A stretch of DNA of 64,000 nt from Eustoma russellianum (GCA_036186865.1 AP025051.1:20957724-21021723); one strand, 5' to 3'; positions 1 to 12,475 are shown, counted from the stretch's first letter. Notes: generated by a model not told the origin, from the sequence alone. Numbers and translations are program-made.

Positions 1-281
1 TCATCCAAGGACAACCAACGCAAGCAAATCGAATGATTTTGAAAACCAAGACGCTCACCTTCTAATTGAAAAACCGAAGCTCTCCAAAACACCCAAATAG
101 TATCATTACAAACTGATATTGCATGAGAAAAACCAAGCTTCAATTGATATGAGACTAGAGAAGATGACCGAGATTTAGGCTCAATAACCACAAGCAGATG
201 CAAACAATGACGATGAACTAATGAAACTAAACGATCAATTGAGGTACGGATGCCTCTAACATTCCACATCATGATCTTCAC
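1..281 (-). pseudogene. LINE-A ORF2 start, AP-endonuclease N-terminus (partial)
   Basis: First ~93 codons of ORF2, coding for the apurinic-type endonuclease that nicks the target. It shows WNVRGIRTS at the N-terminus, the catalytic-Glu motif VIEPKS, and IWVFWR. The initiator that overlaps the ORF1 stop in relatives (ATGA) reads GTGA here (278-281); the next in-frame ATGs are at 272 and 269. The remainder is outside the window. Confidence 0.75.
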
Positions 282-1616
282 TGAGACGTCAAAACATCAA
301 AAGCGTTTGAGAGGGTAGCTTTGAATCTTGTGATAGGTGGCGATGATAGCTGGAGTGGGAGTCTATTTTGACGCTGTAACAATCATGGTTTGATGCAAAA
401 TGCCTCAATATTGTCCTGATTAGTGGGAGATCTTGGAGTATTCTGCAATTCCAAGTCCGTATGTGGTTGAGCCTCCTGCTGACAAACCTCCTGAACCAAG
501 TGAGAAATATAGGAAACAAGTTCCTCATCAGTATCATAAGAACTTTGATTGTGGCCTCTGGCCAAATCGATCTCTCCATCAGCAAAATAATGATAAATGG
601 GATTAGCAGGCAAATCACTGAGCATTGTATCATCGATGCCTTTCAAACGAGAAACCTCCTGAGCATATGATATTAAAGGGGCATGCAACTCGGGAGAAGC
701 CAAAGGCAACTGAGGCTGACGGGAAGCCGTGTTTGCAGGGAGTGGTTTTTTTGGTGTCCAACGTAGAGCAGTGTCCTTTGATACCTGTGGAACACTCTTC
801 CTTAGAAAAATGCTGTCATGGGCAGATTTTTCGAGTTGATCCTGTTTTCCACACATAGCAGCCTTGTGCCCCAAACGACTGCATGATGCACAATACATAG
901 GCAAATCTTCATAAATGATAGTTTGAGAAATTATTCGATTAGCAACTTGAATGTAAACACAAGTAGGGATTTCTTAAGATATATCGACTACCACACATAT
1001 GCGAGCTATTGATGGACGGATCACCTCCGCTGTTGTTGCGTCTAGTTTCATGGGTGTTCCGATCATGCACCCTATTTGGAACAATGCCTCCTTTTGATGA
1101 AAATGAATCGGTAAACCTGGAAGAGAAATCCAGATAGGAACAATTGGTACGTCCACTTTGGAATCATAATCAGGAGTCCACTTTGTCACCCTCATATATT
1201 TCCCTGATATTGTCCAACTTTGGCATGCAAAACAGCGTAAGTAGTCTGTTTCCTGATCAAAATATAGGAGAATATGTGTTGAATCCAACAAAACCAACGC
1301 ATACCTGACCAACAAAACCTATTTGATCGATTGTGGATCGGATTGTATCAATGGGGGGTCTGCCATACCAAAAAGTTCCTACCAAAGTGAATCGATATGG
1401 CGCCGCTAGGGATTGAATCTCATCCTCCGTAAAGATAATCATTGGGCTGTCTTTGTGTTTATGGATTGATTTTGGCTCAAGAGAATTTGCCGAGGATGGC
1501 AAAAACAACGAAGCAAACGAACGTGCCGTCCCCAGAGCGATCGCCTTTGGGTTGATGGATTCTTTGCCAGAGGGTCGATGGCTGAATGGGAACAGATGGG
1601 GAACGGTGAAAAGCAT
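278..1616 (-). pseudogene. LINE-A ORF1 (gag-like, DUF4283 plus CCHC knuckle), broken
   Basis: RNA-binding ORF1 protein of a plant LINE. From the ATG at 1616 it reads a DUF4283-like core (motifs VGTFWYGRPP, DYLRCF, WTISGKYMRVTKW, VPIVPIWI) and, further on, a zinc knuckle of form CX2CX4HX4C (CASCSRLGHKAAMC, near 850-895). Total span is 1339 nt, one base from the 1338 nt of the open LINE-G ORF1. Lesions: one frameshift near 1300-1315, an in-frame TAA at 974-976 where relatives read SQ, and an in-frame TGA at 383-385. After the second stop the same frame continues to the natural end, FDVLTSQ, at 278. The stops fit C-to-T changes on the coding strand. Confidence 0.8.
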
Positions 1617-1714
1617 GGAATTCAGAAGGGGTCGAGAGGAGAAACCGGCAGTGGCAGGCTTACGCTGCCGACTGCCTGCATTCGCTAGAGAGAGAAGAGA
1701 GCCGCACCATTATA

Positions 1715-1730
1715 TATGTATAAAAATAAG
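1715..1730. repeat. Target-site duplication of LINE-B, 3' side
   Basis: TATGTATAAAAATAAG, immediately followed on the plus strand by the T run that is LINE-B's poly(A) tail. Identical to 7685-7700. Confidence 0.92.
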
Positions 1731-1786
1731 TTTTTTTTAGGTGAAGGATGGGCGGTACCGTCCGATTATTTTATTAATATGTAAAC

Positions 1787-1804
1787 CCTCACTTGTGGCG
1801 GAGG
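1787..1804 (-). other. LINE-B 3'-terminal CCTC-N10-GAGG element
   Basis: In element sense this reads CCTCCGCCACAAGTGAGG. It is one of seven near-identical 18-mers, one per LINE 3' end in the window, always just before the AATAAA or A-rich tail. CCTC and GAGG can pair as a short stem. Confidence 0.8.
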
Positions 1805-2129
1805 AATACCGTGGTTACATTATCAGCCCTAACTATGGAGGGAGACTCTCCCAAACTAAACAAAACAAATAACAAAAAATGCATAGAAATCTCAAAATGC
1901 ATGTAAGCAATAAACTACGATGCGAAAATAGGAAAAATAAATCCACTACTCCTAAGCCAGCAGCAGCCGTATGCTTCATGGATGTGATAAACCGCAGCTC
2001 CGTCATCGTCATCATATGTGGCGTACGTACAATGTACCTCAAACAGACAGACGAAGAAACCATTATGTATGCAAACAGGATATATGCTCTGAAGATATAT
2101 ATAATCTAAAAGGGAGAATGAATACCCGA

Positions 2130-2160
2130 GTTGCCCACACCTTTGACAGTTATGGGCAAC
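2130..2160 (-). other. LINE-B 3'-UTR hairpin 2
   Basis: Perfect 8-bp inverted repeat GTTGCCCA / TGGGCAAC around a 15-nt loop. In element sense it is followed by TCGGGTATTC, matching the GGGTATG-like motif seen after most other hairpins. Confidence 0.75.
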
Positions 2161-2321
2161 GTGTAAGAGAAAATAGCCCCGTAGGTATCCATCCCTGAAC
2201 AGTCAACGGGAGTCCCACCGCCTGCAATGGTAAGTCTCAGCACAATAGATAAATGTGGCATCAGCACTAGGATGAACTGTAAGTAACAAAACAGAAAATG
2301 TATAATGAAAACATACCCAGC

Positions 2322-2346
2322 CGCCTGCACCAGTTTGATGCAGGCG
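2322..2346 (-). other. LINE-B 3'-UTR hairpin 1
   Basis: Perfect 8-bp inverted repeat CGCCTGCA / TGCAGGCG around a 9-nt loop. In element sense it is followed by GCTGGGTATGTTTT, the family's post-hairpin motif. Confidence 0.78.
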
Positions 2347-2379
2347 TAAGAATAAAGAATTGCCTTCTCCATGAGAGTA

Positions 2380-5300
2380 TTATGTGCGATTGTACGGAAG
2401 GTGAACATCTGTATGTAAACTATGCCTCGCCATTGGCAGAAGCTCCTGAAGCGTGTAAAAAATGCATTTGCAAGACTGTAACAAACCATATTGCGCAAGA
2501 GAATGAGCTACTAAATTACCCTCCCTGGGTACAAAGGAGATAGTAGGACACATGAGTCTCAGAAAATGCTTTAGACGAGCATAATCCAAGGCCAGCCGAT
2601 GAGAAAGAATAGGAGGTGCTTCTATCAACTGTATAAATGAGAGGCAGTCCACCTCAATGGGTAAATCAAAGTATCCCGACGTCATAAAAAAGAGAATGGA
2701 GAACAACATACCCTGAAGTTCCATATGTAACGGAGGCAAAATCGGTAGTGGGAAACATAGAGATCGAACCATCTGGCCTACAAAATCTCGGAGTATAGCA
2801 CCTCCTGCTACACCTCGTTGTCCTGCTGCTGCATCAATATTGAGTTTTAATTTACCTGTAGGAGGCTGCCTCCAACGAATGATTTGAATGCGTCTAGACG
2901 CAAAGGTGGTGAGTAATATGTTGATACCAATGGCTACAGAGCAGCCGCAAATTTACTCCCCGAAATAGAAGAACCCTATGCGTATATTCCTTGCCGAATA
3001 CGCTCACGCAAGCGTGATAAAGAAAATAGCTCTTCTCCAAAGTGAATCAACGTATACTCCTTCCATATAATGCAAGAAGTTATTAATGGAACAACCGCAG
3101 CAAGCTGGCCAGACATTGTACCTTTAGCCACTTGCTGCCACCAACTGCGAAGAAAGCGCTTCAAATGGGAATCATTCGGTAATGGTCCGCCAATGACAAC
3201 AGCCAGATGAGTCCAGACTGATCGAATGATTGGGCAAGAATAAAACATGTGATTTGTATCCTCCGACGCACCGCGACAACAGGTAGGGAATGCAACACGC
3301 CACGCACGTAGATTATCTGGCATAGGCAGCGCGTTGTACCACAATCGCCATAAGAAAACTTGGGCCTGGGCTGGCGCACCTGTCCACCAAATGTATTTGT
3401 CTAGTAGAAATTGTGCTCCCTGCGTACGACAGACTTCATATGCACTACCAAGAGCAAATTGGCCATTTATCCCCGGAGACCAGAGAAAGCCATCCGGCGA
3501 TTCTTGAACATACATGGAGAAAAAGATGCAATACGACATATTCTCTTCCAATCAGCAGAATCATAAATATGTACCTGGAGTCTAGAACGCATCCCATATT
3601 TTTGACGAATATATTGCGCCCAAAGCGAGTCTGATGCTTTATACAACAACCAGAGCTTACAATCATATGCCTTCTGCAATGCATTGAGACTGCACATTCC
3701 TAAACCACCTTCTGCCTGTGGATAACATATTGAATCCCATGAACGCCAATGAAATCCTTTCCTCCATAAGAACTACGACCATTTTACGATTAAGCTCTAC
3801 AATAACACTCTTTGGAAGATGTGCACTCGCCATTAAGTGTAGAGACATAGCTGATAAAACTGATTTGATCAGAGTCATCCGGCCTGCTGTGTTAAGTAGC
3901 CGGTGCGCCCAACTAGCTAATCTGGCCTCGAAATGGTTCAGTAATGATGTACAATATTGTGCTCGATTTATGCCTTTAAAGAGATATGACCCCAAATACT
4001 TTATTGGCAAAGATGAAATATACATGTTTAAGCCTGCCATCACCCATTAAACAGAAACATTCGGTCTAACAACTAATTGACTAACATGAAAGTTTACAAG
4101 TTGTCCCGATGCTCGATAATATTTGTCCAAAAAAAGATTTAAATAGTCGCAGGTTTGAACTTGAACCATTTAGGAAAATAGGTAAGTCATCAGCGAATCC
4201 CAAATGGGAAATACCTGGAACTCGACCAGTATTAAATCCACGCAGCATACCCTCAGAGAATAAGGCTTTAATTCCCCTAGAAAATCCTTCTGAGGCTAGA
4301 ATAAAAAGCAAGGGCGACAAAGGGTCGCCTTGCTTTACTCCACGTGAAGGATTGAAAAAACCAGTGGGCACCCCATTAATCAAGATAGAGCAGTGTGTAG
4401 CAGGCAAAGTATTAATGAGAAGTCTAACAAAACGCGCATGAAATCCAAAACGTAGCAGCAGTTGCTCCAAATAATACCAAGAAACCCGATCAAACGTCTT
4501 TTCCATATCTAACTGGATCATTATATGACCCCCTCTACACTTGCGATCCAACAGATGAACCATCTCCTTCACCATCAACACTTGCTCAGCAATGCGACGG
4601 CCTTGCATAAAGCCTGCTTTGTTCTGGAGATATAAGACGCGGCAGGAGAATAGATACCCATGTTGCAATAATGCGAGTGACCACCTTAGAAATAAAATTT
4701 GTTAAACATATAGGACGAAAATCCTCAAATGTCTTATGATTGCTCTTCTTTGGAATCAAACAAATCAATGAAGCAGCCATCGCCTTTGGAACACGTATAC
4801 CAATAAAGAATTCTTGGACTGCAAGCAAGAAATCTAAACATAAATCATCCTAAAAATGTCTGTAAAAAGAACCAGGAAAGCCATCTGGACCTGGTGCACT
4901 CGACAGACTCAACTGACATACCGCTCTTTTAACTTCATCCGCCTGCGGGAGAAGCAGAAGTCTCGTATTATCCTCTTCTGTCAACACACAAGGAATATGC
5001 TGCAGTATATCTTCATGATCATATGCGTGCTCTGACGAAAATAACTGTTGAAAGAAATTGATCGCCTCCGCTTGTATAATCTGTACTGTATCACATTCCA
5101 CACCATCCTGTCTGCTAATGGATACACTTGCCTGCCGCTGTCTACGTGGTTTTACCGTTTGGTGAAGAAAAAATTGTATTAGCATCACCATCTTTTATCC
5201 ATCGAACATTTGCCTTCTGTGTCCAATATAAATAGGCACGTGTTTGTATCCGTAACAAATGTGCTTTAGCCAGTTAAGACGCTTCTCTAGTGGACTCTAT

Positions 5301-6239
5301 TGGCTGCGCATCATGATCTCTTTCTGTCCTCATAGCCTCCTCTTCCGCCACCACCAAGTCACTAAAGATATTTCCGAAAACGCCTTTATTCCAAGCTCTA
5401 AGATTCATCTCTAATCTTTGCAGTTTATCATATAATCCATACATGCTGCCACATGTTGGGTATGTCCGCCAATGTGTACGCACATAGCCATCAAAGTCCT
5501 CATGCGCCAACCAAACCTCCAAAAACCGAAAAGAAGAAGGGTCAAGATGTTCCGCCAATGTGTACTAGAGCAGGAGAGGAGCATGATCTGATGTTGCCCT
5601 ATGTAAATGACGCACCAACCCTACACCAGAAATATCAAAAAATCCATGTGTACAAAATATCCAATCCAATCGATGCCACACCTTACCAAGACCCTGTCCA
5701 TCTGACCACGTAAAACGAGAGCCTTGAAAGGGAATATCCAATAATTCTCAAGAATCAACAAACTGCTTGAAATCTGACAATGTACGCAATGATGGTGTAG
5801 CAATGCCCTTGTGGTCTGCTAGAGATAGATAAGTGTTAAAGTCTCCACCAATTAGCCAAGGAAGTGTATTTCCGTCAGCAAATATCTGTAAGTCGTCCCA
5901 CAGAGGTCGACGTGCCATCACTGTATGACGGGCATATACAACTGTTAACCAAAAGACAGACCCTGTGATTAACCATCGAAATTGCAAAGACAGATTCTGT
6001 ACACCTGACCATGTATCTAGTAACTCCAAAAAAGAATCACGCCAGAATACCCAAATATTATTATCCTCAAAAGAACATGCATTAGTAAAACAAAGTTGTA
6101 GACGAAGACCCTCCAACCTAGAAGGCCATAGCTTAGGTTCTATCAAAATTAGAAAGTGTAACCTGTACTGACGAGTGGGTGAAATAAGCCGCATGAGGGA
6201 AGTGTTAATTCCCCGAATATTCCATATGAGTGCCTTCAT
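2380..6239 (-). pseudogene. LINE-B ORF2 (EN-RT-zfRVT-RNase H), multiply frameshifted
   Basis: Replication protein of the LINE. In order: endonuclease 6239 to about 5600 (WNIRGINTS, LIEPK, GGDFNT); linker 5558-5274; RT 5191 to about 3663 (SSAPGPDGFPGSFY, PICLTNFISKV, RVSWYYLEQLL, GVKQGDPLSPLLF and catalytic FADD near 4180); zf-RVT 3551-2976 (FLWRLWYNALP, HMFYSCP); RNase H ending at 2380 (NIDAAAG, EVDC, REGNLVAHSLAQYG). The start ATG at 6239 overlaps the ORF1 stop by four bases (ATGA). At least six frame breaks separate the open pieces. The last RNase H catalytic position is His, not Asp. Confidence 0.85.
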
Positions 6240-7538
6240 TGACATAAATCAACAGAAGAGTTAAGGGAAGAACGTTGCAAAGCTCCACGTGTTACAACCG
6301 ATGTCAGGGGAGCCGCAGGCATCTCCCCTTTTTTCCTACTTGGACATCGGGTCCGCAGTGTAAGCAAATGATCAACCGCTTGCGTGACATCCAGGTGGGC
6401 AATATCAAGTGAACCAGTCTCAGTATGAGGTGTATTTGACAACACGCGTGCAACATCCAACACTGCCTCACATAATTCTTGTGTATCAACAACATGATCC
6501 TCGTGAAGTTCAGAATCTGAGGTATGCGCAATTAGAGGATCATCCTCCACTCAGCAGCAACTCTATTGGCTACTGAAGTACATTGCAGTCGATATAAATC
6601 TTGAGCATAGGACACTGTTGGTTCTTGAGCATATGTTCCTGCTTGCTCTGTAGTCTCCCGTGGGCTTGTGAGCAGTTCTCCAGTGTCATCCGTAGTACCA
6701 ACAGTTGGCTCTGAATGTTCCACAGGCTTGGGTTCCACCTCCTGCGGAACAACTAATTCTGCAGTGTCAGTAAGATCTTGCAGCTTGTGTTTTTTGGGTG
6801 TCCAACGTTGTGCAACTGTAGATTCCACCCGCTTAGGATTATAGGCAATGAAGCAGTGGTGTTAGATGAGGGATGAGGCACATCCGCTGTTGACGAAGCA
6901 ATGCATGTGCTAGTCGAGTGACCTAGTAATTTACAATCCACACAATACAGAGAAAGCCGCTCATATTCCACAGGTTGGAAAAAATGATAATCATCACTTT
7001 GAATGTATAATCTCTGAGGTAGCTCCTGAGAAACATCCATCTCAATACGTACTCGTGCAACAAAAGGTTGCAGAAGCTGAATGGTTGCTGAATCAGCCTT
7101 TAATGGCGTGCCAATCATTTTGGCGATGTCAAATATTGCCTACTGCTTATGAAGATATATTGGAAGACCCGCAATGATACCCTAATACCGTCCATGTTTG
7201 ACGTGAGAAGCATATATAACAACTAGCCTCCGAATCAAATTGCAGCAGAATATGAGTGGCGTCTAAAAAAGTGATTTGATCGCAACCTGAAAACCAATCT
7301 TCTCAAAGCATTTACTTATGGCGTCAACTTTGGGACGACCATACCAAAATGTCCCTACTAGGCAGTGTTTAAAAGAATCTGCTAGAATCGTTACCTCCTC
7401 GCGAGTGAATTTGATTGTAGGAACGCCTTTAAACCTAGTTATCTCACGAGAAGGCAGAGATGGAGCAGCCGCCTTTACCACAGACACAAAGGATCGCTGA
7501 TGATCCATTACAATATTACGACTATATTTTGATTGCAA
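6236..7538 (-). pseudogene. LINE-B ORF1 (DUF4283 plus CCHC knuckle), broken
   Basis: Gag-like ORF1. The DUF4283-like start (LVGTFWYGRPKVD) is open from 7538 to 7263. The middle piece, 7118-6753, has IGTPLKADSATIQ, ARVRIEMDVSQELPQR and an intact CCHC knuckle, CVDCKLLGHSTSTC. The C-terminal pieces, 6828-6532 and 6550-6236, are acidic and low in conservation. The natural end SSVDLCQ overlaps the ORF2 start. Two to three frameshifts interrupt it. An internal ATG at about 7508 is an alternative start. Confidence 0.75.
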
Positions 7539-7684
7539 CCTAGAACGAACTCAAAAAATCCAAAACAGCAAATTGAGAAATAAAGAATGCAAATACCAAT
7601 AGCGAAATTGAGAAAGCAATGGCACCGGAAGATCGTCATCGCGCCGCCAGTCGTTTTTGCCGTCGCCAGAAAGATGCCATTTTT

Positions 7685-7700
7685 TATGTATAAAAATAAG
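7685..7700. repeat. Target-site duplication of LINE-B, 5' side
   Basis: TATGTATAAAAATAAG, 16 of 16 identical to 1715-1730. It marks the 5' end of LINE-B at 7684. Confidence 0.92.
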
Positions 7701-8129
<429 letters not shown>

Positions 8130-8243
8130 CCTCCTTTCTCTTTGCTGGCGGCGCTCAATCAGCGGCGGTAGGCTTATGCCTTCTGCAGCCATTCTCCGCC
8201 TTCTACCGATCGTCTTCTTCCTTCTTCTGATTCTTTTTCCACA

Positions 8244-9555
8244 ATGTTGAACTCACATCCCTCCGCCAACCTCCAGACACAGCAAGCGAGAGCGGTTTCG
8301 GCGCTGCAACGATCATACACCTCTCCTTTCTAATCATCAGAAACTCAAATCCTCCCGAAACCAATATCCAAATATAAGTGCAGCCCTATGATTGAGTTTA
8401 CAGCGGGAGAAATACAATCTTTGGCTGTCCCATACAGATATTCATTGGTAGAAACTTTTTGGTATGGTCGTCCTCCGATAGCGACCATCAGATCAGCGAT
8501 CTATCGTATAGGGTTCACAGGGGCTGTTAAGATTGGACTACTTGACGCAAAGCATGTGATCCTCCACTTTGATCATGAGAAAGATTATATGCGCTGCTTT
8601 TCACTGCAAAGTTGGACAATATCTGGCAAGCACATGAGAGTTACGAAGTGAACGCCGGATTATGATCCGGCAGTTGAGGTGCCCATTGTGCCTGTTTGGG
8701 TTTCGTTTCCAGGGTTGCCAATCCACTTCCACAGATAGGATGCTCTTTTTCATATTGCGCGTATGATTGGCACACCAATGAAATTTGATGCGGCCACCAC
8801 TACAGTTACCCGTCCTTCGGTAGCAAGAGTGTGCATTGAGATTGACGTATCACACGACCTACCTCGTCGTGTCTTTATTCAGGGACTATCCAAAGTGATC
8901 CAACAATTAGTTGAATATGAGGACTTGCCTAAGTATTGCACAGCATGTTTTCGACTTGGTCATGACGCGACAGACTATGGAAAACAGCCCTTTGCAGATA
9001 TAATGGCTCAATCTGAACCACCACAAAATAAGCATTCAGATCTACGAAGTAAGGACACCCAAGAAGAATGCTCCAGAGACAACAATTTAATTAAAGGCTG
9101 CAACAGATCCATCTTCTAATCCAGAATTTTACAACGTTGACCCGCCGCAGGATATTCCGGCCTCACCATTGGTACCATCTCCTGATATTTGTCCAATTAC
9201 AGTGTCCAACGCTCAAAATTTAGAGTGTCTCCGAGGCTTTGTTGACTGCATGTTGGGGGATACATCACAGCCAAAAGAAGATGCATATTCAGCATCTGAT
9301 AGTGAATTGACTATCCCACATCTCCTGGATCCTCAAGACAGACATATATACGATTCCATGACAAAAGAATTTCAAGCAATTTTTGTTGATAATAGCCAGT
9401 GTGTTGGAGATCAACAAACACATCATGAACTGCATGAGGATGCGCCACCCTCACGCATTATGCGTCGATCGCAACACGCATCACTCCCTTCCCCAAGATT
9501 AACCAGGTTACACGCAGCCCATCTCTCTAATTCCTTTGATGTTTTATCACAATGA
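8244..9555 (+). pseudogene. LINE-C ORF1 (DUF4283 plus degenerate knuckle), broken
   Basis: ORF1 protein. In-frame ATG at 8244, then DUF4283-like core from 8388 (VETFWYGRPP, DYMRCFSLQSWTISGKHMRVTK). Stops: TAA near 8334, TGA at 8649-8651 where relatives have Trp, TAG near 8739, TAA at 9117, then a +1 shift to the C-terminal piece 9169-9555 ending SNSFDVLSQ. The knuckle reads CTACFRLGHDATDY: the fourth ligand Cys is Tyr, a TGT-to-TAT change. The stop TGA overlaps the ORF2 ATG (9552-9555). Confidence 0.8.
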
Positions 9556-12475
9556 AGATTTTAATATGGAATGTGCGAGGTATTCGAACCTCAGAGTCCA
9601 GAGTTCAGTCGTTAATTCGGCGCTATAATTTGCATTTGATCGTTATCATAGAACCAAAGTCACGTGTCTCTTCTTTGTTGACTTATCATCTAAAGTTTGG
9701 TTTTACGAAACCTGTGTCTGATACTGACAATAATATTTGGTTTTTTTGAGGGATTCATTGTTTTCATTAGAGGATGAATGCGCTGGAATCCAAAATCACT
9801 CGCTCAAGCTTAAGTGGTTAGCCACAGGAGATATTTTCTGGTTCACTGCGGTTTATGGCTTGCATACAGTCATTACTCGTCGTCCACTGTGGGCTGACTT
9901 AAATTAGTTGTATACGTCACTGGATAGCCCTTGGCTATTAGGTGGAGATTTTAACACCTTTCTATCGTTAAATGAGCATAAGGGCCGTTCTACTCCATCC
10001 TTGTGATCTTTGCAGGATTTCAATGAGATAATCGTTGCATGTTCCCAACAAGCAGTTCCATATTGAGGATCCATATTTACATGGAGTGATGGACGCAATT
10101 TGGGTCGGCTCTGGTGTCGGTTAGACAGATACTTATGCTCATTATATTTTGTGGACTTATTCTCGACAATTTACAGTGAATATCTTAATCGTGCTACGTC
10201 TGATCACTCGCCCATTCTTTTGCATTGTGACCATGATACACCGCATACTTCTGCGAGTTTTCAATATATTGATGCATGGGTAACACATCTGGATTTGGAC
10301 AATCTGGTTCGCAATCTATGGGGATCATTTCCTACAATTGGGGGCATGTGGGTTTTTTCGGACAAATTGCGTAGGCTCAAAATTTCATCTTCGTCGATGG
10401 AATAAGGAGGTCTTTAGAAATATTTTTGACGCAGTAGCAGTAGCAGAAGAGGAGGTTACATGATATGAACATGCTTATGATATTTCTGGGGCTGGAAACG
10501 ACCGCGAGAGGTATCATCACAGCATTGCTAAACATCGGTTGGCACAAACACGGGTACTGATGCATTAGAAGCAAAAGGCGAACGTGAAGTGGCTTCAAGA
10601 AGGTGATGCAAACACCTCCTTTTATCATCAAACTGTTAAAGATTTACGCTGCCGCCAAATTATACGGAAAATCAACCGGGAAGACGGGGCAGAATGCACT
10701 TCTTATGCAGACATGAAGGAGGAAGCAGTTGCCTATTTCCAGCATCTATTCTCGGATGAACAATTAGGAGATACCGAGCCCATATTACAGCATATAACTT
10801 GCGGCATGGGAGAAGGATAATATGGCATTGCTGGCTATGCCACAACTGCAGGAGGTCAAACAAGCCGTATGGGATCTTAGTCCTTCAAGTGCCGCTGGCC
10901 CATACGGATATCCTAGTTCTTTCTATAGATATTTTGGACAACCATTGCAGACAACGTGTTAAAGGTTGTCCAAGAGTTTTTATTGGGTGTTCGAGTTCCC
11001 TCGCAGTTAGCTGCAGTGATGATTACTCTGATCCTAAAAATGCCAACCCCACAAACTTTTGCAGATTTTCACCCTATATGTTTAGCAAACTTCATGTCTA
11101 AGGTAATCACACATCTTATCTCCACCCGCCCCTCTAGTCTCTTGCCATGGTTAATATCGCAGGAACAGGCCGGTTTCATGGTTGGACGAGGAATCACAGA
11201 ACAAATTCTCTTAGCACAGGAGATGATTCATGCTATTGATCGAACCTCGTGTTGGGGCAATGTTATGGTTAAATTAGACATGGCGAAGGCTTTTGATTGA
11301 GTCAGTTGGACTTATCTGGAGCAGATTATGCTTAAAATGGGTTTTCACCCAAGGTTTGTGCGTATTGTGCTGAATACTCTTCGTGCCACTTGCTGCTCGG
11401 TTATTATTAATGGTAAATCGGTCGGTTTCTTTTCGGTAAGTAGTGGAGTTAAACAAGGGGACCGTTGTCACCTTTTCTATTTACTCTGGCATCTGAGGGC
11501 TTCTCTCATGGCTTAAAAGCCATGATGCAATCAGGCTCACTACGAAGATTTAATGCAGGCAGAATCCCGGTAGTTTCTCATTTGGGATTTGCTGATGACT
11601 TGTTAATTTTTCTTAATGGATCGAATAGAAATTTAGTTAAATTTCAGGATTTTTTGTTGGCTTATCAAAGAGCATCCGGAAAACTCATCAATTATCATAA
11701 AAGCCAAGTTGTAGTAGGGGCTTCAGCTAATGGACACAATGCATCTCAAATATTAGGCAGGCGGCTTGCTTATTTGCCCATCAAATATCTGGGTTCTTTC
11801 CTATATAAAGGAGTCAATAAGGCTTTTTATTGTGCGCCTATTTTACAACATTTCGACTCAAAAATAAATGGATGGTCATCAAAGCTGCTCTCTATGGCGG
11901 GAAGACTTGTTTTAATACGGCATGTTCTCAATACCATACCTATACACATTATCGCCAATTCTCGTTTGCCCCAAGGTATCATTGCAGTGTAAGCAGGAAA
12001 ATGGCAAAGTTTCTTTGGAATGATCAACATCATTGGGTATCATGGGATACTGTCTGCACTTCAACAGAATCAGGGGGTCTGGGGCTGTGCGGTCTATCTT
12101 ATTTGCAGAAGGCATATGATTGCCAACTATGGTGGAAATATCATCATGATAACTCGTTTTGGGTGCTCTACTGCAGGCGAAAATATGGTTTGCAATCAAC
12201 GATGTACTCTCATATTTATGATTCGCCAGGTTGGAAACGTATTTGTCGTGTAAATGAATTCATGCAAACAAAGACAGAAACAACCCATTTGGTACTACAC
12301 TGGATGCCAGATCCACATGGCCAGTTCTCAATCAAGTTATGGTATCTCGAAGTTGCACAACCAGAGGTTTCATTCCCTTATTCAAAGTATATATGGTGGC
12401 CTAACACGCATCCTAGCATGCGTATTTTCTTGTGGAGATTATGGACATGCTCGCTCCCGCTAGTTGATCATGTGC
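9552..12475 (+). pseudogene. LINE-C ORF2, EN and RT part, broken
   Basis: Starts MKILIWNVRGIRTS at 9552. Endonuclease motifs: IIEPKS near 9650, GGDFNTF near 9945, SDHSPILL near 10200. RT from about 10860: PICLANFMSKV, QEQAGFMVGRGITEQ, KLDMAKAFD followed by TGA near 11299 (relatives have Arg), SGVKQGD then a frame break near 11460, FADDLLIFLNGS near 11590. zf-RVT begins near 12400 (IFLWRLWTCSLPLVDH) and is cut at 12475. The sequence continues at 27337. There are many nonsense codons and shifts. Confidence 0.85.
12471..12475. repeat. Target-site duplication of element J, left
   Basis: TGTGC directly before the 5' LTR; the right copy at 27332-27336 is TGTAC (one G/A difference). Removing J and one copy restores the LINE-C reading frame across the zf-RVT. 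Confidence 0.75.

Larger units (their letters stand above)
1..1714 (-). mobile_element. LINE-A, non-LTR retrotransposon, 5' part (cut by window start)
   Basis: Plant L1-type LINE on the minus strand. What is visible is the 5' leader (about 1617-1714), ORF1 (278-1616) and the first ~93 codons of ORF2; the rest lies beyond position 1. The leader meets LINE-B's target-site duplication at 1715-1730, so LINE-B sits directly upstream in the same orientation. The exact 5' end is uncertain by some tens of bases because no duplication of LINE-A's own can be checked here. The copy is dead: ORF1 has a frameshift and two nonsense codons, and the ORF2 start is changed. Confidence 0.85.
1731..2379 (-). other. 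LINE-B 3' UTR and tail
   Basis: About 650 nt of non-coding sequence between the RNase H stop and the A-rich tail. In element sense it holds hairpins at 2322-2346 and 2130-2160 (192 nt apart), the 18-nt CCTC-N10-GAGG element (1787-1804), an AATAAA near 1770, then a block with the palindrome CGGTACCG that LINE-E also has. It lacks the 98-nt block shared by LINEs C, D, F and G. Confidence 0.8.
1731..7684 (-). mobile_element. LINE-B, full-length plant LINE with 16-bp TSD
   Basis: Complete copy of about 5.95 kb on the minus strand: 5' leader (about 7540-7684), ORF1 (6236-7538), ORF2 with EN, RT, zf-RVT and RNase H (2380-6239), 3' UTR with two hairpins, and an A-rich tail read as T8 at 1731-1738. 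Both ends abut the same 16-mer, TATGTATAAAAATAAG, at 1715-1730 and 7685-7700, which fixes the element. Its RT carries FADD at the catalytic site, as in LINE-C and LINE-D. Several frameshifts break ORF2, so it is not active. Confidence 0.92.
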
